A stretch of 64,000 bases of DNA from Aquimonas sp. (GTDB lineage: Bacteria > Pseudomonadota > Gammaproteobacteria > Xanthomonadales > Xanthomonadaceae): positions 62,001-126,000 of the forward strand of contig JAKOMQ010000008.1 of assembly GCA_022241605.1 (NCBI GenBank). Direction: 5' to 3'. The notes beneath the pieces were generated by a model. The model made no database searches. It saw nothing but the letters and a program-made list of their open reading frames with translations, and was not told the origin of the DNA. This document shows positions 42,063-53,168 of this stretch, piece by piece. The translations under genes and the position numbers were made by a program. The number at the start of each line of letters is the position of its first letter. The stretch's first letter is position 1.

Positions 42063-43727
42063 TCAGCCCACCCAACAGGACGCCAGCAGCTTCGCCACGG
42101 GTGCGCCGGACGGCAGGGTGCCGAGCGCGCGACCGCCCTCGCCGCCCAGGCGCGTCGCGCAGAAAAGCGCGGCGATGTCCGGATCCGACGCCTCCAGCAG
42201 CAGCCGCGCCTGCAGCAGCAGGGCGAGGCGCTCCACGCCCCAGCGCGCCCGGAACTCCTGCACCTCCGGCGGTGAACCCAGCCACCCGCTGATCTCGGCA
42301 AGCGCGCGGTCGTAGTCGGCATGCGCGCCACGCGCAGGCTCCAGCTCACGCCGCAAGGCTTCAGCACAGGCCGGCTCGCGCGCCAGCGCACGCAGCACGT
42401 CCAGGCACTGGATGTTGCCGCAGCCTTCCCAGATCGAGTTCAGCGGCGCCTCTCGATAGAGCCGCGCCAGGATCGACTCCTCGACGTAGCCTGCGCCGCC
42501 CAGACATTCCTGGGCCTCGTTGACCACCGCAGGCGCTCGGCGGCACACCCAGTACTTGCCGATGCCGGTGGCGACGCGCGCCAGCGCGGCCTCATGCGCG
42601 TCGCTGCCGCTACGGTCAATGGCGGCCGCCACACGCAGCGCCAGTCGCGTCGCCGCTTCGGACTCCAGGGCCAGCTCGGCCAGCACGTGCGCCATCAGTG
42701 GATGCTCGATCAGGCGCCGGCCAAAGCTGCGTCGGTGGCGGGCATGGTGCAGGGCTTCGACCAGGGCGCGGCGCATTTCGGCCGCCGAGCCCAGCATGCA
42801 GTCCAGCCGCGTCAGGGCCACCATCTCGATGATCGTGGCCACGCCGCGGCCGGGCGCGCCCAACCGATGCGCCCAGGCGCCCTGAAACTCCACCTCGCTG
42901 CTGGCGTTGGCCCAGTTGCCCAGCTTGTCCTTGAGCCGCTGCAGCCGGATCGCGTTGCGGCGGCCGTCGTCCAGCACCCGCGGCAGCAGGAAGCAGGACA
43001 GCCCGGCTTCGCCCTCCTGCGCCAGCACCAGGAAGGCATCGCTCATTGGCGCGGAGAAGAACCACTTGTGCCCGACCAGGGCGAACTCGGCACCGCCCAG
43101 CGCATGCGCGCGAGTGCTGTTGCTGCGCACATCCGAGCCGCCCTGCTTCTCGGTCATGCCCATGCCCAAGGTCAGCCCGCGCTTGTCGGCAAGCCCCGCC
43201 AGTCGCGGGTCGTACTCGGCGCTGCACAGTGTGCTCAGCCAGCGCGGGTCAAGCCCGGGCTCGGCCGCGAGCACCGCTGCACCGGCATGGGTCATGGTCA
43301 GCGGGCAGCTGGAGCCGGCTTCGGCCTGATGGTGCAGGTAGCTGAGCGCGGCCCGCGCCACCTGTCGACCGGGCGCCTGCGACTGCCAGCTCAGCGCGTG
43401 CACACCGTGCGCGATCGCGGTGCGCATCAGCGCGTGGTAGCTGGGATGGAACTCCACCTCGTCCAGCCGATGCCCGTAGCGGTCAAACAGGCGCAGCTCG
43501 GGCCGGTGGCGGTTGGCGAGGAAACCATGCTCCAGCAGCTCGCCGCCGACCAGGCGCCCGTAGTCGCCAAGCCGGCCATCGAAGCCGGCCGCGCCGTGGC
43601 GGGCCACGCAGTCGCGCAGCACCGGGTCGCTGGCATAGGCGTCATAGCCCAGCAGCGGCGGCGGCTGGTTGTCGACCGCGTGGGTGCTGAAGCGCTCGGG
43701 CTGGAAGGGCGAATCGGTGGCGGTCAC
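42063..43727 (-). CDS. aidB: AidB-like acyl-CoA dehydrogenase
   Basis: THAVDNQPPPLLGYDAY, LTLGMGMTEKQGGSDVRSNSTRA, LVGHKWFFSAPMSDAFLVLAQ, RNAIRLQRLKDKLGNWANASSEVEF, NSIWEGCGNIQCLDVLRAL. Confidence 0.92.
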   Translation of the reverse strand: MTATDSPFQPERFSTHAVDNQPPPLLGYDAYASDPVLRDCVARHGAAGFDGRLGDYGRLVGGELLEHGFLANRHRPELRLFDRYGHRLDEVEFHPSYHALMRTAIAHGVHALSWQSQAPGRQVARAALSYLHHQAEAGSSCPLTMTHAGAAVLAAEPGLDPRWLSTLCSAEYDPRLAGLADKRGLTLGMGMTEKQGGSDVRSNSTRAHALGGAEFALVGHKWFFSAPMSDAFLVLAQEGEAGLSCFLLPRVLDDGRRNAIRLQRLKDKLGNWANASSEVEFQGAWAHRLGAPGRGVATIIEMVALTRLDCMLGSAAEMRRALVEALHHARHRRSFGRRLIEHPLMAHVLAELALESEAATRLALRVAAAIDRSGSDAHEAALARVATGIGKYWVCRRAPAVVNEAQECLGGAGYVEESILARLYREAPLNSIWEGCGNIQCLDVLRALAREPACAEALRRELEPARGAHADYDRALAEISGWLGSPPEVQEFRARWGVERLALLLQARLLLEASDPDIAALFCATRLGGEGGRALGTLPSGAPVAKLLASCWVG

Positions 43728-43759
43728 GGGCGCTCCACGCAGATGGCGGGCGCCTGAAG

Positions 43760-44113
43760 CTAGCGCCCCCGCTTCGGCCTGCCAAGCGTATCGCCGCTCT
43801 CGGCCGCGCGCAGCCGCCGGGCGTCCTTGGGATCGATCAGCAGCGGCCGGTAGATTTCCACCCGATCACCGCCCCGCAAGGGCCGGTCCAGCGCGCACGG
43901 ATGCGCGTAGATGCCGAGCTCGGGCGCGGCCTGCGCAAGCTCGGGAACGCGCTCTCGCAGGCCGCTGGCCTCAAAGGCTTGCAAGGCGGTGCTGCCCGCC
44001 GGCAGACGCAGCCTCACTCGCCAGGCGCGCTCCGGCAGCGCAAAAATCACCTCGACCTCGATCAGGTCCGCGGCCGGAGCGGGATCGGCCTCAACCACTG
44101 CGCTGGGCCTCAA
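43760..44113 (-). CDS. rnfH: RnfH-family ubiquitin-like protein (RatB)
   Basis: IEVEVIFALPERAWRVRLRLPAGSTALQAFEASGL...LGIYAHPCALDRPLRGGDRVEIYRPLLIDPKDARRLRA. Confidence 0.93.
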   Translation of the reverse strand: MRPSAVVEADPAPAADLIEVEVIFALPERAWRVRLRLPAGSTALQAFEASGLRERVPELAQAAPELGIYAHPCALDRPLRGGDRVEIYRPLLIDPKDARRLRAAESGDTLGRPKRGR

Positions 44114-44538
44114 ACACTGCGCTGGGCCTCGCGCACGAAGTCATCGACCATGCGGTCAGCGACGCTCTGGAAGCCCAGCGCCAGCGCCCCGCCCACCAGG
44201 CGCCCCGCGGTTTCAAAGTTGAGATCCAGCGCCACCTTGCAGGCGTCCTCGGCCAGCGCCGTGAACTCCCAAACCCCGCTCAGCTTGGTGAACGGCCCCT
44301 CGACCAGCGCCAGCTCGATACGCTGCGGACGCTGCAGCCGGTTGCGTGTGGTGAACGCCATGCGCAGCCCCCCCATTTTCAGCTCCAGCCGCGCCAGCAT
44401 CATTTCCTCGCTGCGCTCGAGGATCTGCGCGCCCTCGCACCAGCCGAAGCGGCGCGGGTAGTCCTCGACCTCATTGACCAAGTCGTAGAGCAGCGCGGCG
44501 GGGCGGCGCACCAGGGCGCTGCGGGCGATCCGGGACAT
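44110..44538 (-). CDS. ratA: RatA-type SRPBCC/START-like protein
   Basis: [37 protein letters not shown]; adjacent to rnfH and divergent smpB as in other gammaproteobacteria. Confidence 0.92.
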   Translation of the reverse strand: MSRIARSALVRRPAALLYDLVNEVEDYPRRFGWCEGAQILERSEEMMLARLELKMGGLRMAFTTRNRLQRPQRIELALVEGPFTKLSGVWEFTALAEDACKVALDLNFETAGRLVGGALALGFQSVADRMVDDFVREAQRSV

Positions 44539-44612
44539 CAGGCGGACTCTCCGGGGCTCGCCGCAGCCGCCCGCGTAGGCCACAATCGCGGGTTCGAGCT
44601 TGGGACGAGGCC

Positions 44613-45104
44613 ATGAGCAAAAAGAAGACCAGCAAGGATAGCGGATCGGGCACCATCGCCCTCAACAAGAAGGCACGCTTCGAATACTCGCTGGAAGACC
44701 GCTTCGAGGCGGGGATTGCGCTGCAGGGTTGGGAGGTCAAGGCCCTGCGCGCTGGCCGCATCAACTTCAACGAGAGCTACGCCATCGTCCGCGGCGGCGA
44801 GCTGTTCCTGTTCGGCGCGCAGATCACCCCGTTGATCAGCGCCTCCACCCACGTCATCACCGACGACCGCCGCACCCGCAAGCTGCTGCTGCACAAGCGC
44901 GAGATCAGCAAGCTCATCGGCGCCGTCGAGCGCGAGGGCTACACGCTCATCCCCACCGCCCTGTACTGGAAGAACAACCGGGTGAAGTGCGAAATCGCGC
45001 TGGCCGAAGGCAAGAAGGCCCACGACAAGCGCGCCGCCAGCAAGGAGCGCGACTGGCAGCGCGACAAGCAGCGAGTGATGCGCAGGCATAATCCAGCGGC
45101 GTAG
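44613..45104 (+). CDS. smpB: SsrA-binding protein
   Basis: [55 protein letters not shown]. Confidence 0.97.
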   Translation: MSKKKTSKDSGSGTIALNKKARFEYSLEDRFEAGIALQGWEVKALRAGRINFNESYAIVRGGELFLFGAQITPLISASTHVITDDRRTRKLLLHKREISKLIGAVEREGYTLIPTALYWKNNRVKCEIALAEGKKAHDKRAASKERDWQRDKQRVMRRHNPAA

Positions 45105-45121
45105 CGGGCGGGCTGCGCACG

Positions 45122-45303
45122 CGGGATTCGGGATTCGGGATTCGGGATTGGGGATTCGTGGACTTCGTTGGCTCCCGCGACGGCGCGATGGCTGACTGAC
45201 TTGGTAGGCTCGGCGTCTGCTAGAGACGACCATCGCCAGCTGGGACGGCAGCGCATCACGGACTCCCGACGCGGGAATCCCGAATCCCAACACCCGAATC
45301 CCG
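45122..45303. repeat. Inverted GGGATTC-heptamer arms bounding a ~110-bp core
   Basis: Left (GGGATTC)n array CGGGATTCGGGATTCGGGATTCGGGATTGGGGATTCG; right GGGAATCCCGAATCCCAACACCCGAATCCC. Confidence 0.75.
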
Positions 45304-45429
45304 GCGCCCCAGGCGCCCAACCTGAACCCGAGGTCCAAGTTCGGCTTGTGGCCGCTGCCCCCGTCTCCATATACTGGCAAGACGCGTAGCACAGGCTGAT
45401 CGAAGGCCCGCCACGTAGCGGCAAACCCC

Positions 45430-45784
45430 GGGGGCGACCAGGCTTCGACGGGGGTGTGAAACCGGAGGTGCGTGTCGAGGGGGCAGCTTTCCTCGTTAAT
45501 CCAGCGGCAACCAAGCTAGTTGCGAACGACGACAACTACGCACTCGCCGCCTAAGTAGGCGAGTCCGACCCCCATCGGTGCCTGTAACGGTGGATCGGTC
45601 GGTCATATTTACGGGATCGTCCGAAGGCTGCTGTCTGACAGCCAAGGCCTAAAACTTCCAGACTGGTTCCGGGGTGTTCTTGGTGTGCTGTGTTGCCCCG
45701 GCCGAGAACTGACAGCGCACTACACACGTAGATCCAAAGACGTAATGCCTTCGGACGGGGGTTCGATTCCCCCCGCCTCCACCA
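45430..45784 (+). ncRNA. ssrA: tmRNA (SsrA)
   Basis: 5' GGGGGCGACCAGGCTTCGACGGGG, tag ORF GCG AAC GAC GAC AAC TAC GCA CTC GCC GCC TAA (ANDDNYALAA) at 45522-45554, 3' GGGGGTTCGATTCCCCCCGCCTCCACCA; acceptor ends pair. Confidence 0.97.
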
Positions 45785-45791
45785 ACACCAG

Positions 45792-45820
45792 AAGGGCCCG
45801 GATGATCTCCGGGCCCTTTT
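45792..45820 (+). terminator. Rho-independent terminator after ssrA
   Basis: AAGGGCCCGGA-TGATC-TCCGGGCCCTTTT. Confidence 0.85.
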
Positions 45821-45862
45821 CATTGCTGAGCGCGGCGGCAATCCGCGGCTCCCCGCTTGCCC

Positions 45863-46465
45863 TCACCGCAACAGCTGCACTGCCTGCAAGAGGCTCGCCA
45901 TCACGAAGCCGGCGAGGAAGAACAGGTAGGACAGGCGCAGGTACCGGTACTTGTAGCGGGAGAGGTAGTAGCCGAGGCCGTAGAGGTCGCGGGCCATGGT
46001 GCGGTAGACCGAGCCGTCGGCGCGCATGGCCTGGCTGACCTCGCGCTCGAAGCGCTCGGGCTTGAGCTCGGCGAAGTGGCCGAAGAACAGCAGGTTGAAG
46101 CCGCGCGGCAGCGGGGCATCCGGGTCCTTCAGGCGCAGCGGGCGGTACTTGGGCAGCACCGCAAGGACGGCCAGAAACAGCGCGAACAGGGTGAAGCCCG
46201 ACAGCACCGACATGGCCAGGCGCAGTTCGGGATCGGTGACCTGGCGCAGGCTGACTGTGAGCACGATCGAGGACACCGTGATCAGGATGTTGGCCTTGAT
46301 GTCGGCCATGGTGGAGAGCTGCACGTGGTGCTGCTGGGCGGTGCGCAGCATCACATCGCCGGTGTTGCGCTCGGGCACCGCGGAGAACAGGGCGCGCCCG
46401 GCCTCGGCCGCTGCGTCTTCGCCGTGGGAGTCCTGCACTTCGGGTGGCGGCGGCGGCGTGCTCAT
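45863..46465 (-). CDS. PycTM/DUF5706-like membrane protein (Pycsar-effector-like)
   Basis: TAQQHHVQLSTMADIKANILITVSSIVLTVSL, second TM pair, C-terminal hydrophobic hairpin; layout of PycTM-type proteins. Confidence 0.7.
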   Translation of the reverse strand: MSTPPPPPEVQDSHGEDAAAEAGRALFSAVPERNTGDVMLRTAQQHHVQLSTMADIKANILITVSSIVLTVSLRQVTDPELRLAMSVLSGFTLFALFLAVLAVLPKYRPLRLKDPDAPLPRGFNLLFFGHFAELKPERFEREVSQAMRADGSVYRTMARDLYGLGYYLSRYKYRYLRLSYLFFLAGFVMASLLQAVQLLR

Positions 46466-46468
46466 GGG

Positions 46469-47230
46469 TCAGCTCTCGAACTGCTCGGCGAGGATGCGTT
46501 CCTCGAGGTTGTGCTCGGGGTCGAACAGCAGGCGCACCGTGCGGTCTTGGGCCTGGCGCACGCGCACTTCCACCACATCGCGGATCTCGGTGGAATCAGC
46601 GGTGGCGCTGACCGGGCGCTTGTAGTGATCGAGGATCTCGAAGCTCACTTCCGCATCCGAACGCAGGATGGCGCCGCGCCAGCGGCGCGGCCGGAACGGG
46701 CTGATCGGGGTCATCGCCAGCACCTCGCTGTCCAGCGGCAGGATCGGCCCGTGTGCGGACAGGTTGTAGGCCGTGGAGCCGGCCGGCGTTGCCACCATGA
46801 TGCCGTCGCAGACCAGCTCCGGCAGGCGCACCGAACCGTTCAGGTCGATCCGGATCTTGGCCGCCTGCTTGGTCTGGCGCAGCAGCGAAACCTCGTTGAA
46901 GGCGAGCGCACCGGAAGAGGCGCCGGAGTCGGAGATGGCGATCATCTCCAGCGGGCGCAGTACCGCGGCCTGGGCCGCGCGGATGCGCTGATCCAGACCA
47001 TCGGTACGGAAGGCGTTCATCAGAAACCCGACGCTGCCGGTCTTCATGCCGAACACCGGCACGCCCAGCGACTGCGTGCGGTGCAGGGTCTGCAGCATGA
47101 AGCCGTCGCCGCCGATGGCGACCACCGCCTCGCACTCGTCCAGCGGCACCGTAGGGTGAACTGCTTCCAGCTCCGCCCGCGCCGCCTGTGCCTCCGGCGC
47201 GCGGCTGGCAAGGACGGCGAGACGGAGCAT
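46469..47230 (-). CDS. nadK: NAD kinase
   Basis: [53 protein letters not shown]. Confidence 0.95.
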   Translation of the reverse strand: MLRLAVLASRAPEAQAARAELEAVHPTVPLDECEAVVAIGGDGFMLQTLHRTQSLGVPVFGMKTGSVGFLMNAFRTDGLDQRIRAAQAAVLRPLEMIAISDSGASSGALAFNEVSLLRQTKQAAKIRIDLNGSVRLPELVCDGIMVATPAGSTAYNLSAHGPILPLDSEVLAMTPISPFRPRRWRGAILRSDAEVSFEILDHYKRPVSATADSTEIRDVVEVRVRQAQDRTVRLLFDPEHNLEERILAEQFES

Positions 47231-47232
47231 GC

Positions 47233-50200
47233 TCAGGCGCCCCCGGCCGAAGCCAGCTGCGCGAGGCGCCGCACCGCCACCGAAACGGTGGGATAGTCCA
47301 TGGTCAGCTGGCTGCGCATGTCGGCAAACATCCCCAGGGTGAACTTCAGCGCAGCGTCATCGCGGCCGAGCCAGCCGGACAGGCGCTGGCCGACGTCGCC
47401 CTTTCCGTGGCGCAGCACCTGGGCCACAAGTGCGCCCTGCTGCTGCTGCATCTCGTCACGCATGCTGCCACGCGCCAGCGCATGCCAGCGGCCATCGACG
47501 GGGAGTTCCTCGATCCGCTGCAGCAGCCACTGCAGGTGCAGGGCCTCGCCAAGGCCGGAGTAGACGCGCGCCACGTCCGTCACCGACAGCTCATGCGCCA
47601 CGCCGACTTCGATCACGTCCAGCGCCGAGTACAGCATCGACAGCGAAGCCAGCGCGGTCGCGAGGCCTTCCGGCAAGCCGGCTTCGATCCAGCGTTCGCG
47701 GGCCGCCGCATGGCGCTCGCGGTCGGTCTCCGACAGGATGCCCGGCAGCGCCGCTCGCAGGGCCTCGATGCCCGGCTGGTAGCGCTCCACCGCCTCGGCG
47801 ATATCGAAGCGATCACCGGGGCGGTTCAGCAGCCAGCGCGTCATTGCGCGCAGCAGGGTCCAGATCTCCAGCAGGGCGTCGACCTGGGCGGTCTCGGGCA
47901 CCTTGAGGTCGAGCGCGTCAATCTCCGCCCACAGGGCGCGCGCGTCCAGCACTTCACGGGCGATGCTGTAGGCCTTGGCGATCTGCGCCGGATTGCGGCC
48001 GGTGTCCTCCTGCATGCGCATCATGAAGGTCGCGCCCATGCGGTTGACCATCGAGTTGGTCACCGCGGTGGCGATGATCTCCCGGCGCAGCCGGTGGCGC
48101 TGCATGTGCTCGGCATAGCGCTCCTGCAGGGCCTGCGGGAAATAGCGCGCCAGCTCCTTGGAGAGGTAGGGATCCTCCGGCACATCGGACTCCAGCAGCT
48201 GCTGGAAGGCCACGATCTTGGAATACGACAGCAGGATCGACAGCTCCGGTCGGGTCAGGCCCAGACCGCGCGCCTTGCGCTCGGCGAACTCGGCGTCCGA
48301 GGGCAGGTACTCAAGCTGGCGGTCGAGCAGGCCCTGGCTTTCCAGCGTGCGGATGAAGTGCTGCTTGGAGCCGAGCCGATACACGCTCATCCGCTCCATC
48401 ATGCTGATCGACTGGTTCTGCCGATAGTTGTCGAACAGGACCAGCTGCTCCACCTCGGAGGTCATCTCCGCCAGCAGGGCGTTGCGATCGGCCAGCGGAA
48501 GCTCGCCGCGGCCCACCGCATCGTTCAGCAGGATCTTGATGTTGACCTCGTGGTCCGAGGTGTCGACACCGGCCGAGTTGTCGATGAAATCGGTATTGAG
48601 CAGCACGCCGGCGTGCGCGGCCTCGATGCGGCCCTTCTGGGTCATGCCCAGATTGCCGCCCTCGCCCACCACGCGGCAGCGCAGCTCGTTGCCGTTGACG
48701 CGGATGGCGTTGTTGGCGCGGTCGCCGACCTCGGCGTGGGTCTCGCCCTCGGCCTTGACGTAGGTGCCGATGCCGCCGTTCCAGAGCAGGTCAACCGGCG
48801 CCCGCAGGATGGCCGACAGCAGCTCGTTGGGCGACAGCGCGGTCACGCCCTCTGCCAGCCCGAGGCATTCGCGCACCTGCACGCTGATCGGGATCGATTT
48901 CAGGCTGCGCGGGTAAACGCCCCCGCCAGCGCTTATCAGCGACTTGTCGTAGTCGTCCCACGACGAGCGCGGCAGTTTGAACATGCGCTCGCGCTCGGCG
49001 TAGCTGATCGCGGAATCAGGACTCGGATCGAGGAAGATGTGGCGATGGTCGAAGGCCGCCAGCAGGCGGATCTGCCTCGACAGCAGCATGCCGTTGCCGA
49101 AAACGTCGCCGGACATGTCGCCGACGCCGACGCATGTGAAGTCAGTGCTCTGCGAGTCGCGGCCCATGGCGCGGAAGTGGCGCTTGACCGACTCCCAGCC
49201 ACCCTTGGCGGTGATGCCCATGCCCTTGTGGTCGTAGCCCACCGAACCGCCGGAGGCGAACGCATCGCCCAGCCAGAAGCCGTGCTCGGCCGAAATCGCG
49301 TTGGCGATATCGGAGAAGGTGGCCGTGCCTTTGTCCGCCGCGACCACCAGGTAGGGGTCGTCGAGGTCGCGACGCAGCAGATCCTGCGGGTGGATGACGC
49401 CCTGCTCACCGAGGTTGTCGGTGATGTCCAGCAGGCCGTTGATGAACAGCCGGTAGCAAGCGATGCCCTCGGCCAGGATGGCGTCGCGATCGCCGCCGAG
49501 CGGCGGTCGTTTGGCATAGAACCCGCCCTTGGCGCCGACCGGCACGATGACGGTGTTCTTGACCATCTGCGCCTTGACCAGGCCCAGCACCTCGGTGCGG
49601 AAGTCCTCGCGCCGGTCGGACCAGCGCAGGCCGCCGCGGGCCACCGGGCCGTAGCGCAGGTGCACGCCCTCGACGCGCGGGCCGTACACGAAGATCTCGC
49701 GATAGGGCCGTGGCTTGGGCAGGTCCGGCACCTCGCTGGGATCGAACTTGAAGCTGATGTAATCGCGGTGGTGGCCGCCCGGGCGCTGGAAGTAGCTGGT
49801 GCGCAGGGTGGCCTTCATCACGCCGAGGAAGCTGCGCAGGATGCGGTCCTCATCCAGGCTGGAGACGTCCTCCAGCAGGCCGCTCAAAGCGTCGTCGCAG
49901 GCATCGACCAGGGCGCCGGAATCGAGGCCGCGGGCCTCGACCACGGATTCCACCAGCGACTGCGCCGGCGCCGAGGGCTCATTGCCGGCAATGTCCATCA
50001 GATCGGCACGCAGGCGCTGCGCGGCCTCCGCACGCTCGGCCTCGGTCTCCGCGCCGCGGAAGGGATCGAACAGGCCGTGGAAATACTCCACCATCACCCG
50101 CGCGATCAGCGGGTAGCGGATCAGCGTGGCTTCCATGTAGGCCTGCGAGAACGGCGCCTGGGCCTGCAGCAGGTACTTGCTGTAGCCGCGCAGCATCGAC

Positions 50201-52173
50201 ACCTGCCGCCAGTCCAGCCCGGCCGACAGGATCAGGGCGTTGAAGCCGTCGTTCTCGGCGTGCCCGCGCCAGACTTCCTCGAAGGCGTTCTCGAAGCGGC
50301 CGCGCAGCGCGTCCACATCGATCGATGCAAAACCGATCTGCTCCTGCGAGCTGACCACCTCGAAATCCTGGATGAAGATCGACTCCGTGCCGATCACCAT
50401 TTCGAAGGGATGCTCGGAGAGGATGCGCAGGCCCATGTTCTCCATCATCGGCAGCGCGTCGGAGAGCACGATCGGGCTGCCGTAGCGGAACAGCTTGAAG
50501 CGCAGGCGCGAGCCGGTCTCGCGGCTGCTGCGATACAGACGCAGGCGCAGATCCTCGGGCCCGTGCAGGGCGGCGGCCTGCTCGACGTCGGCTGCGGCCA
50601 CCTCGGGAGAGGCCTGTTCGATGTAGCCCACCGGCAGCGACTTTCCGTACCGCTGGGTCAGCTTGAGCCCACGCTCCTCACCGTGCTGGCTCACCAGCAG
50701 GTCGCGCAGCTCGTCGTGCCAGTTGCGCACGATCTGCGCCAGCCGGGCCTCGATCGAAGCGGTGTCCACCTGCACCGGCTCGCCGGCGCGCGGGCGCACG
50801 ATCATGTGCAGCTGGGCCAGCGGCGAGTCAACCATCTGCACGTTGGTATCAAGCCGCTCGCCGTGCAGCGCTTCGCGTAGCAAAGCCTCGGTGCGCAGGC
50901 GCACCTCGGTGTTGTAGCGATCACGCGGAATGTAGAGCAGCGCCGAGTAGAAGCGGCCGTAGCGGTCGCGGCGCAGGAACAGGCGCGTGCGGGCGCGTTC
51001 CTGCAGCGCCAGGATGCCCATTGCCGTGGCGTAGAGCTCGTCCTCACCAGACTGGAAAAGCTCGTCGCGCGGCAGGCTCTCAAGGATGTGCCTGAGCGAC
51101 TTGCCGCTGTGGCTGTTGGGAGCCAGGCCGGAGGTGCGCATCACATACTCATAGCGCTGACGAACCAAAGGGATCGTCCATGGCCGGGATGCATATGCGC
51201 TGGAGGTGTACAGACCGAGGAAGCGATGCTCGGCCACGGCGCGGCCCGTCTCATCGAACACGAGCACGCCGATGTAGTCCATGTAGCCAGGACGATGCAC
51301 GGAACTGCGCGCGTTGGTCTTGGTGAGGATCAAGGCCGCCATGGCGCCGGACTGGGGCATCTGGGTCGCCGCCAGGGTCTTCAGCGGGCGCGGTTTGGCG
51401 GCGGCATCCTTGCCGGCCAGAATGCCAAGTCCCGTTCCCTGCACCGCATACAGCAGATCCTCGCCGCTGGAATCGTCGCGCCGATACTCGCGATAGCCAA
51501 GGTAGGTGAAGTGCTCATCGACCGCCCAGCGCAGGAACTCCTGCGCTTCGCGTCGGCCGTCTTCGCTGACCGGCATCGGCCGTGCCGCGAGATCCGACAC
51601 CAGCGCGGTCATGCGTTCCCGCATCGGCGACCAATCGCGCACGCAGGCGCGGACATCGGAAAGTGCATTCAGGATGGCTTCCTGCACGCGCCGCAGGTCT
51701 TCGGGCTCCGCGAGTCGGTCGATCTCAAGGTGCATGACCGACTCATCGCCGCCCTGCCCGCCAAGCGTCAGCACATGCCCGCCCGGATCGCGCTGTACCG
51801 CCAGCACCGGATGGATGACCGCATGCAGCTGCAGGTCACAGGCCGCCACGGCCATGCTGACCGAATCCACCAGAAAGGGCATGTCGTCATTGACGATCTG
51901 CACCACCGTGTGCCCGCTGTCCCAGCCCTCGGCGGCACGCGTATTGAAGATGCGCAACTTGGGCGCGCCGGACCTGCGTTCGCGCATGAATTCGATGAGG
52001 TCGGCGATCAAGGCCGCCCACAGCTCGGGCGAGCGCCCCGCCAGTTCGTCCTCGGGCATGCGGCCGAAAAAACGCCGCGCAAACATGGCGGCATCAGCCT
52101 GGCGCGGCGCCGGCAGGCGTGCATTGAGAGCGTCCAGGATGGGATCGAGCAGGGTGCTATCGATGATCGACAT
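47233..52173 (-). CDS. NAD-specific glutamate dehydrogenase, large (GDH-180-type)
   Basis: 1646 aa; [76 protein letters not shown]. Confidence 0.96.
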   Translation of the reverse strand: MSIIDSTLLDPILDALNARLPAPRQADAAMFARRFFGRMPEDELAGRSPELWAALIADLIEFMRERRSGAPKLRIFNTRAAEGWDSGHTVVQIVNDDMPFLVDSVSMAVAACDLQLHAVIHPVLAVQRDPGGHVLTLGGQGGDESVMHLEIDRLAEPEDLRRVQEAILNALSDVRACVRDWSPMRERMTALVSDLAARPMPVSEDGRREAQEFLRWAVDEHFTYLGYREYRRDDSSGEDLLYAVQGTGLGILAGKDAAAKPRPLKTLAATQMPQSGAMAALILTKTNARSSVHRPGYMDYIGVLVFDETGRAVAEHRFLGLYTSSAYASRPWTIPLVRQRYEYVMRTSGLAPNSHSGKSLRHILESLPRDELFQSGEDELYATAMGILALQERARTRLFLRRDRYGRFYSALLYIPRDRYNTEVRLRTEALLREALHGERLDTNVQMVDSPLAQLHMIVRPRAGEPVQVDTASIEARLAQIVRNWHDELRDLLVSQHGEERGLKLTQRYGKSLPVGYIEQASPEVAAADVEQAAALHGPEDLRLRLYRSSRETGSRLRFKLFRYGSPIVLSDALPMMENMGLRILSEHPFEMVIGTESIFIQDFEVVSSQEQIGFASIDVDALRGRFENAFEEVWRGHAENDGFNALILSAGLDWRQVSMLRGYSKYLLQAQAPFSQAYMEATLIRYPLIARVMVEYFHGLFDPFRGAETEAERAEAAQRLRADLMDIAGNEPSAPAQSLVESVVEARGLDSGALVDACDDALSGLLEDVSSLDEDRILRSFLGVMKATLRTSYFQRPGGHHRDYISFKFDPSEVPDLPKPRPYREIFVYGPRVEGVHLRYGPVARGGLRWSDRREDFRTEVLGLVKAQMVKNTVIVPVGAKGGFYAKRPPLGGDRDAILAEGIACYRLFINGLLDITDNLGEQGVIHPQDLLRRDLDDPYLVVAADKGTATFSDIANAISAEHGFWLGDAFASGGSVGYDHKGMGITAKGGWESVKRHFRAMGRDSQSTDFTCVGVGDMSGDVFGNGMLLSRQIRLLAAFDHRHIFLDPSPDSAISYAERERMFKLPRSSWDDYDKSLISAGGGVYPRSLKSIPISVQVRECLGLAEGVTALSPNELLSAILRAPVDLLWNGGIGTYVKAEGETHAEVGDRANNAIRVNGNELRCRVVGEGGNLGMTQKGRIEAAHAGVLLNTDFIDNSAGVDTSDHEVNIKILLNDAVGRGELPLADRNALLAEMTSEVEQLVLFDNYRQNQSISMMERMSVYRLGSKQHFIRTLESQGLLDRQLEYLPSDAEFAERKARGLGLTRPELSILLSYSKIVAFQQLLESDVPEDPYLSKELARYFPQALQERYAEHMQRHRLRREIIATAVTNSMVNRMGATFMMRMQEDTGRNPAQIAKAYSIAREVLDARALWAEIDALDLKVPETAQVDALLEIWTLLRAMTRWLLNRPGDRFDIAEAVERYQPGIEALRAALPGILSETDRERHAAARERWIEAGLPEGLATALASLSMLYSALDVIEVGVAHELSVTDVARVYSGLGEALHLQWLLQRIEELPVDGRWHALARGSMRDEMQQQQGALVAQVLRHGKGDVGQRLSGWLGRDDAALKFTLGMFADMRSQLTMDYPTVSVAVRRLAQLASAGGA

Positions 52174-52598
52174 GGCCTTGTGGGAATGGCTCGGGGGGCG
52201 GAGCCGTTGGTGTGGCGTGAATTGTAGTGGGGTGAGGGCCGGGATTGGGGATTTGGCCGTGCCGAGTCACACTCGCGCAGGGCGCCTTGGTGCACCGCAA
52301 AAGAAAAGGGCTAGGCTCTCGCGAGCCCCGCCCTGTCGTGATGCGGGCAAGTGGCCGCGTCGCCCGCGCGACCGCGTCGGTCAGCTCAAGACCACCAGCC
52401 AAGATCGCCAGACTGGACACGGACCCACAGCCGCCCCGACGCCTGTCCGGACGCGGGTGGGGCATGCTCCGATTGCGGTCAACGCAAACGTCCTTGGCTC
52501 GACCGCGCAGGGACCAGTGCCTGCCGCCGGATGACGCGCCCCCAGTGAGGGCGCGCGGTCATTGGCTCGCGAAGCCGGGATCGGCTAACGTCCTTCGC

Positions 52599-53168
52599 AT
52601 GCACTCAGACCCGCCCCAGACCGAGCCCGCACGCAGCGCTGCTGCCGAGTCCGCCGACAGCACGGACGCGGTCTGGACCACGTCGCTGATGCCCCTGCTC
52701 GAGCGGATCGCGGAAAAACATCTGCGCGGTGAGCGCGAAGCAATCACGCTTGAGGCCGGCGATCTTGTGCAAGAGGCCTATCTGCGCCTGTCGGAGCTGG
52801 AGCTGCCGATCCGCAGCCGCCAACATTTCCTGAGCCTCGCATCTACCGCCATGCGCCGCGTGCTGGTGGACCATGCGCGCCGCAAGCAGGCCGGCAAGCG
52901 CGGCGCGCGCCCGATCAAGGTTACCCTGCGGGCCTGCGATGACGGCCTCGCCGGCAGTGGTGCCGTCCAGCTGCTTGATCTGGATGAACTGCTCAATGAC
53001 TTGGCGCGGCTGGATGCCCGCAAGGCGCAGCTGATCGAGCTGCACTACTTCGGAGGACTCTCGCGCGCCGAGATGGCCGAGGTGACAGGGCTTTCGCCCG
53101 CCACGCTCGGGCGCGAGCTGAGCTTTGCGCGGAGCTGGATCCTCGCCCAGCTGGAGACCAGCGGATGA
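52599..53168 (+). CDS. ECF-type RNA polymerase sigma factor (kinase-associated type)
   Basis: LEAGDLVQEAYLRLSELE region 2; RKAQLIELHYFGGLSRAEMAEVTGLSPATLGRELSFARSWI region 4; ATGA overlap with downstream kinase. Confidence 0.9.
   Translation: MHSDPPQTEPARSAAAESADSTDAVWTTSLMPLLERIAEKHLRGEREAITLEAGDLVQEAYLRLSELELPIRSRQHFLSLASTAMRRVLVDHARRKQAGKRGARPIKVTLRACDDGLAGSGAVQLLDLDELLNDLARLDARKAQLIELHYFGGLSRAEMAEVTGLSPATLGRELSFARSWILAQLETSG

Noticed and set aside
42321-43757. 478-aa plus-strand ORF
   Set aside because: Antisense to the aidB-like acyl-CoA dehydrogenase gene.
44110-44538. RatA as part of a novel toxin-antitoxin pair with RnfH/RatB
   Set aside because: ratA-rnfH beside divergent smpB is the ordinary conserved gammaproteobacterial arrangement, so not treated as a novel system.
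45122-45303. CRISPR-like short repeats
   Set aside because: The GGGATTC heptamers are directly tandem without spacers and inverted across a core; no cas genes in the window.
47188-50880. 1230-aa plus-strand ORF
   Set aside because: Antisense shadow of the NAD-glutamate dehydrogenase gene; low-information His/Gln/Arg-rich translation typical of the reverse frame of high-GC genes.
52228-52255. Another GGGATT-like arm (GGGATTGGGGATTTGG)
   Set aside because: Too short and without an opposite arm; not enough evidence to call the heptamer element.
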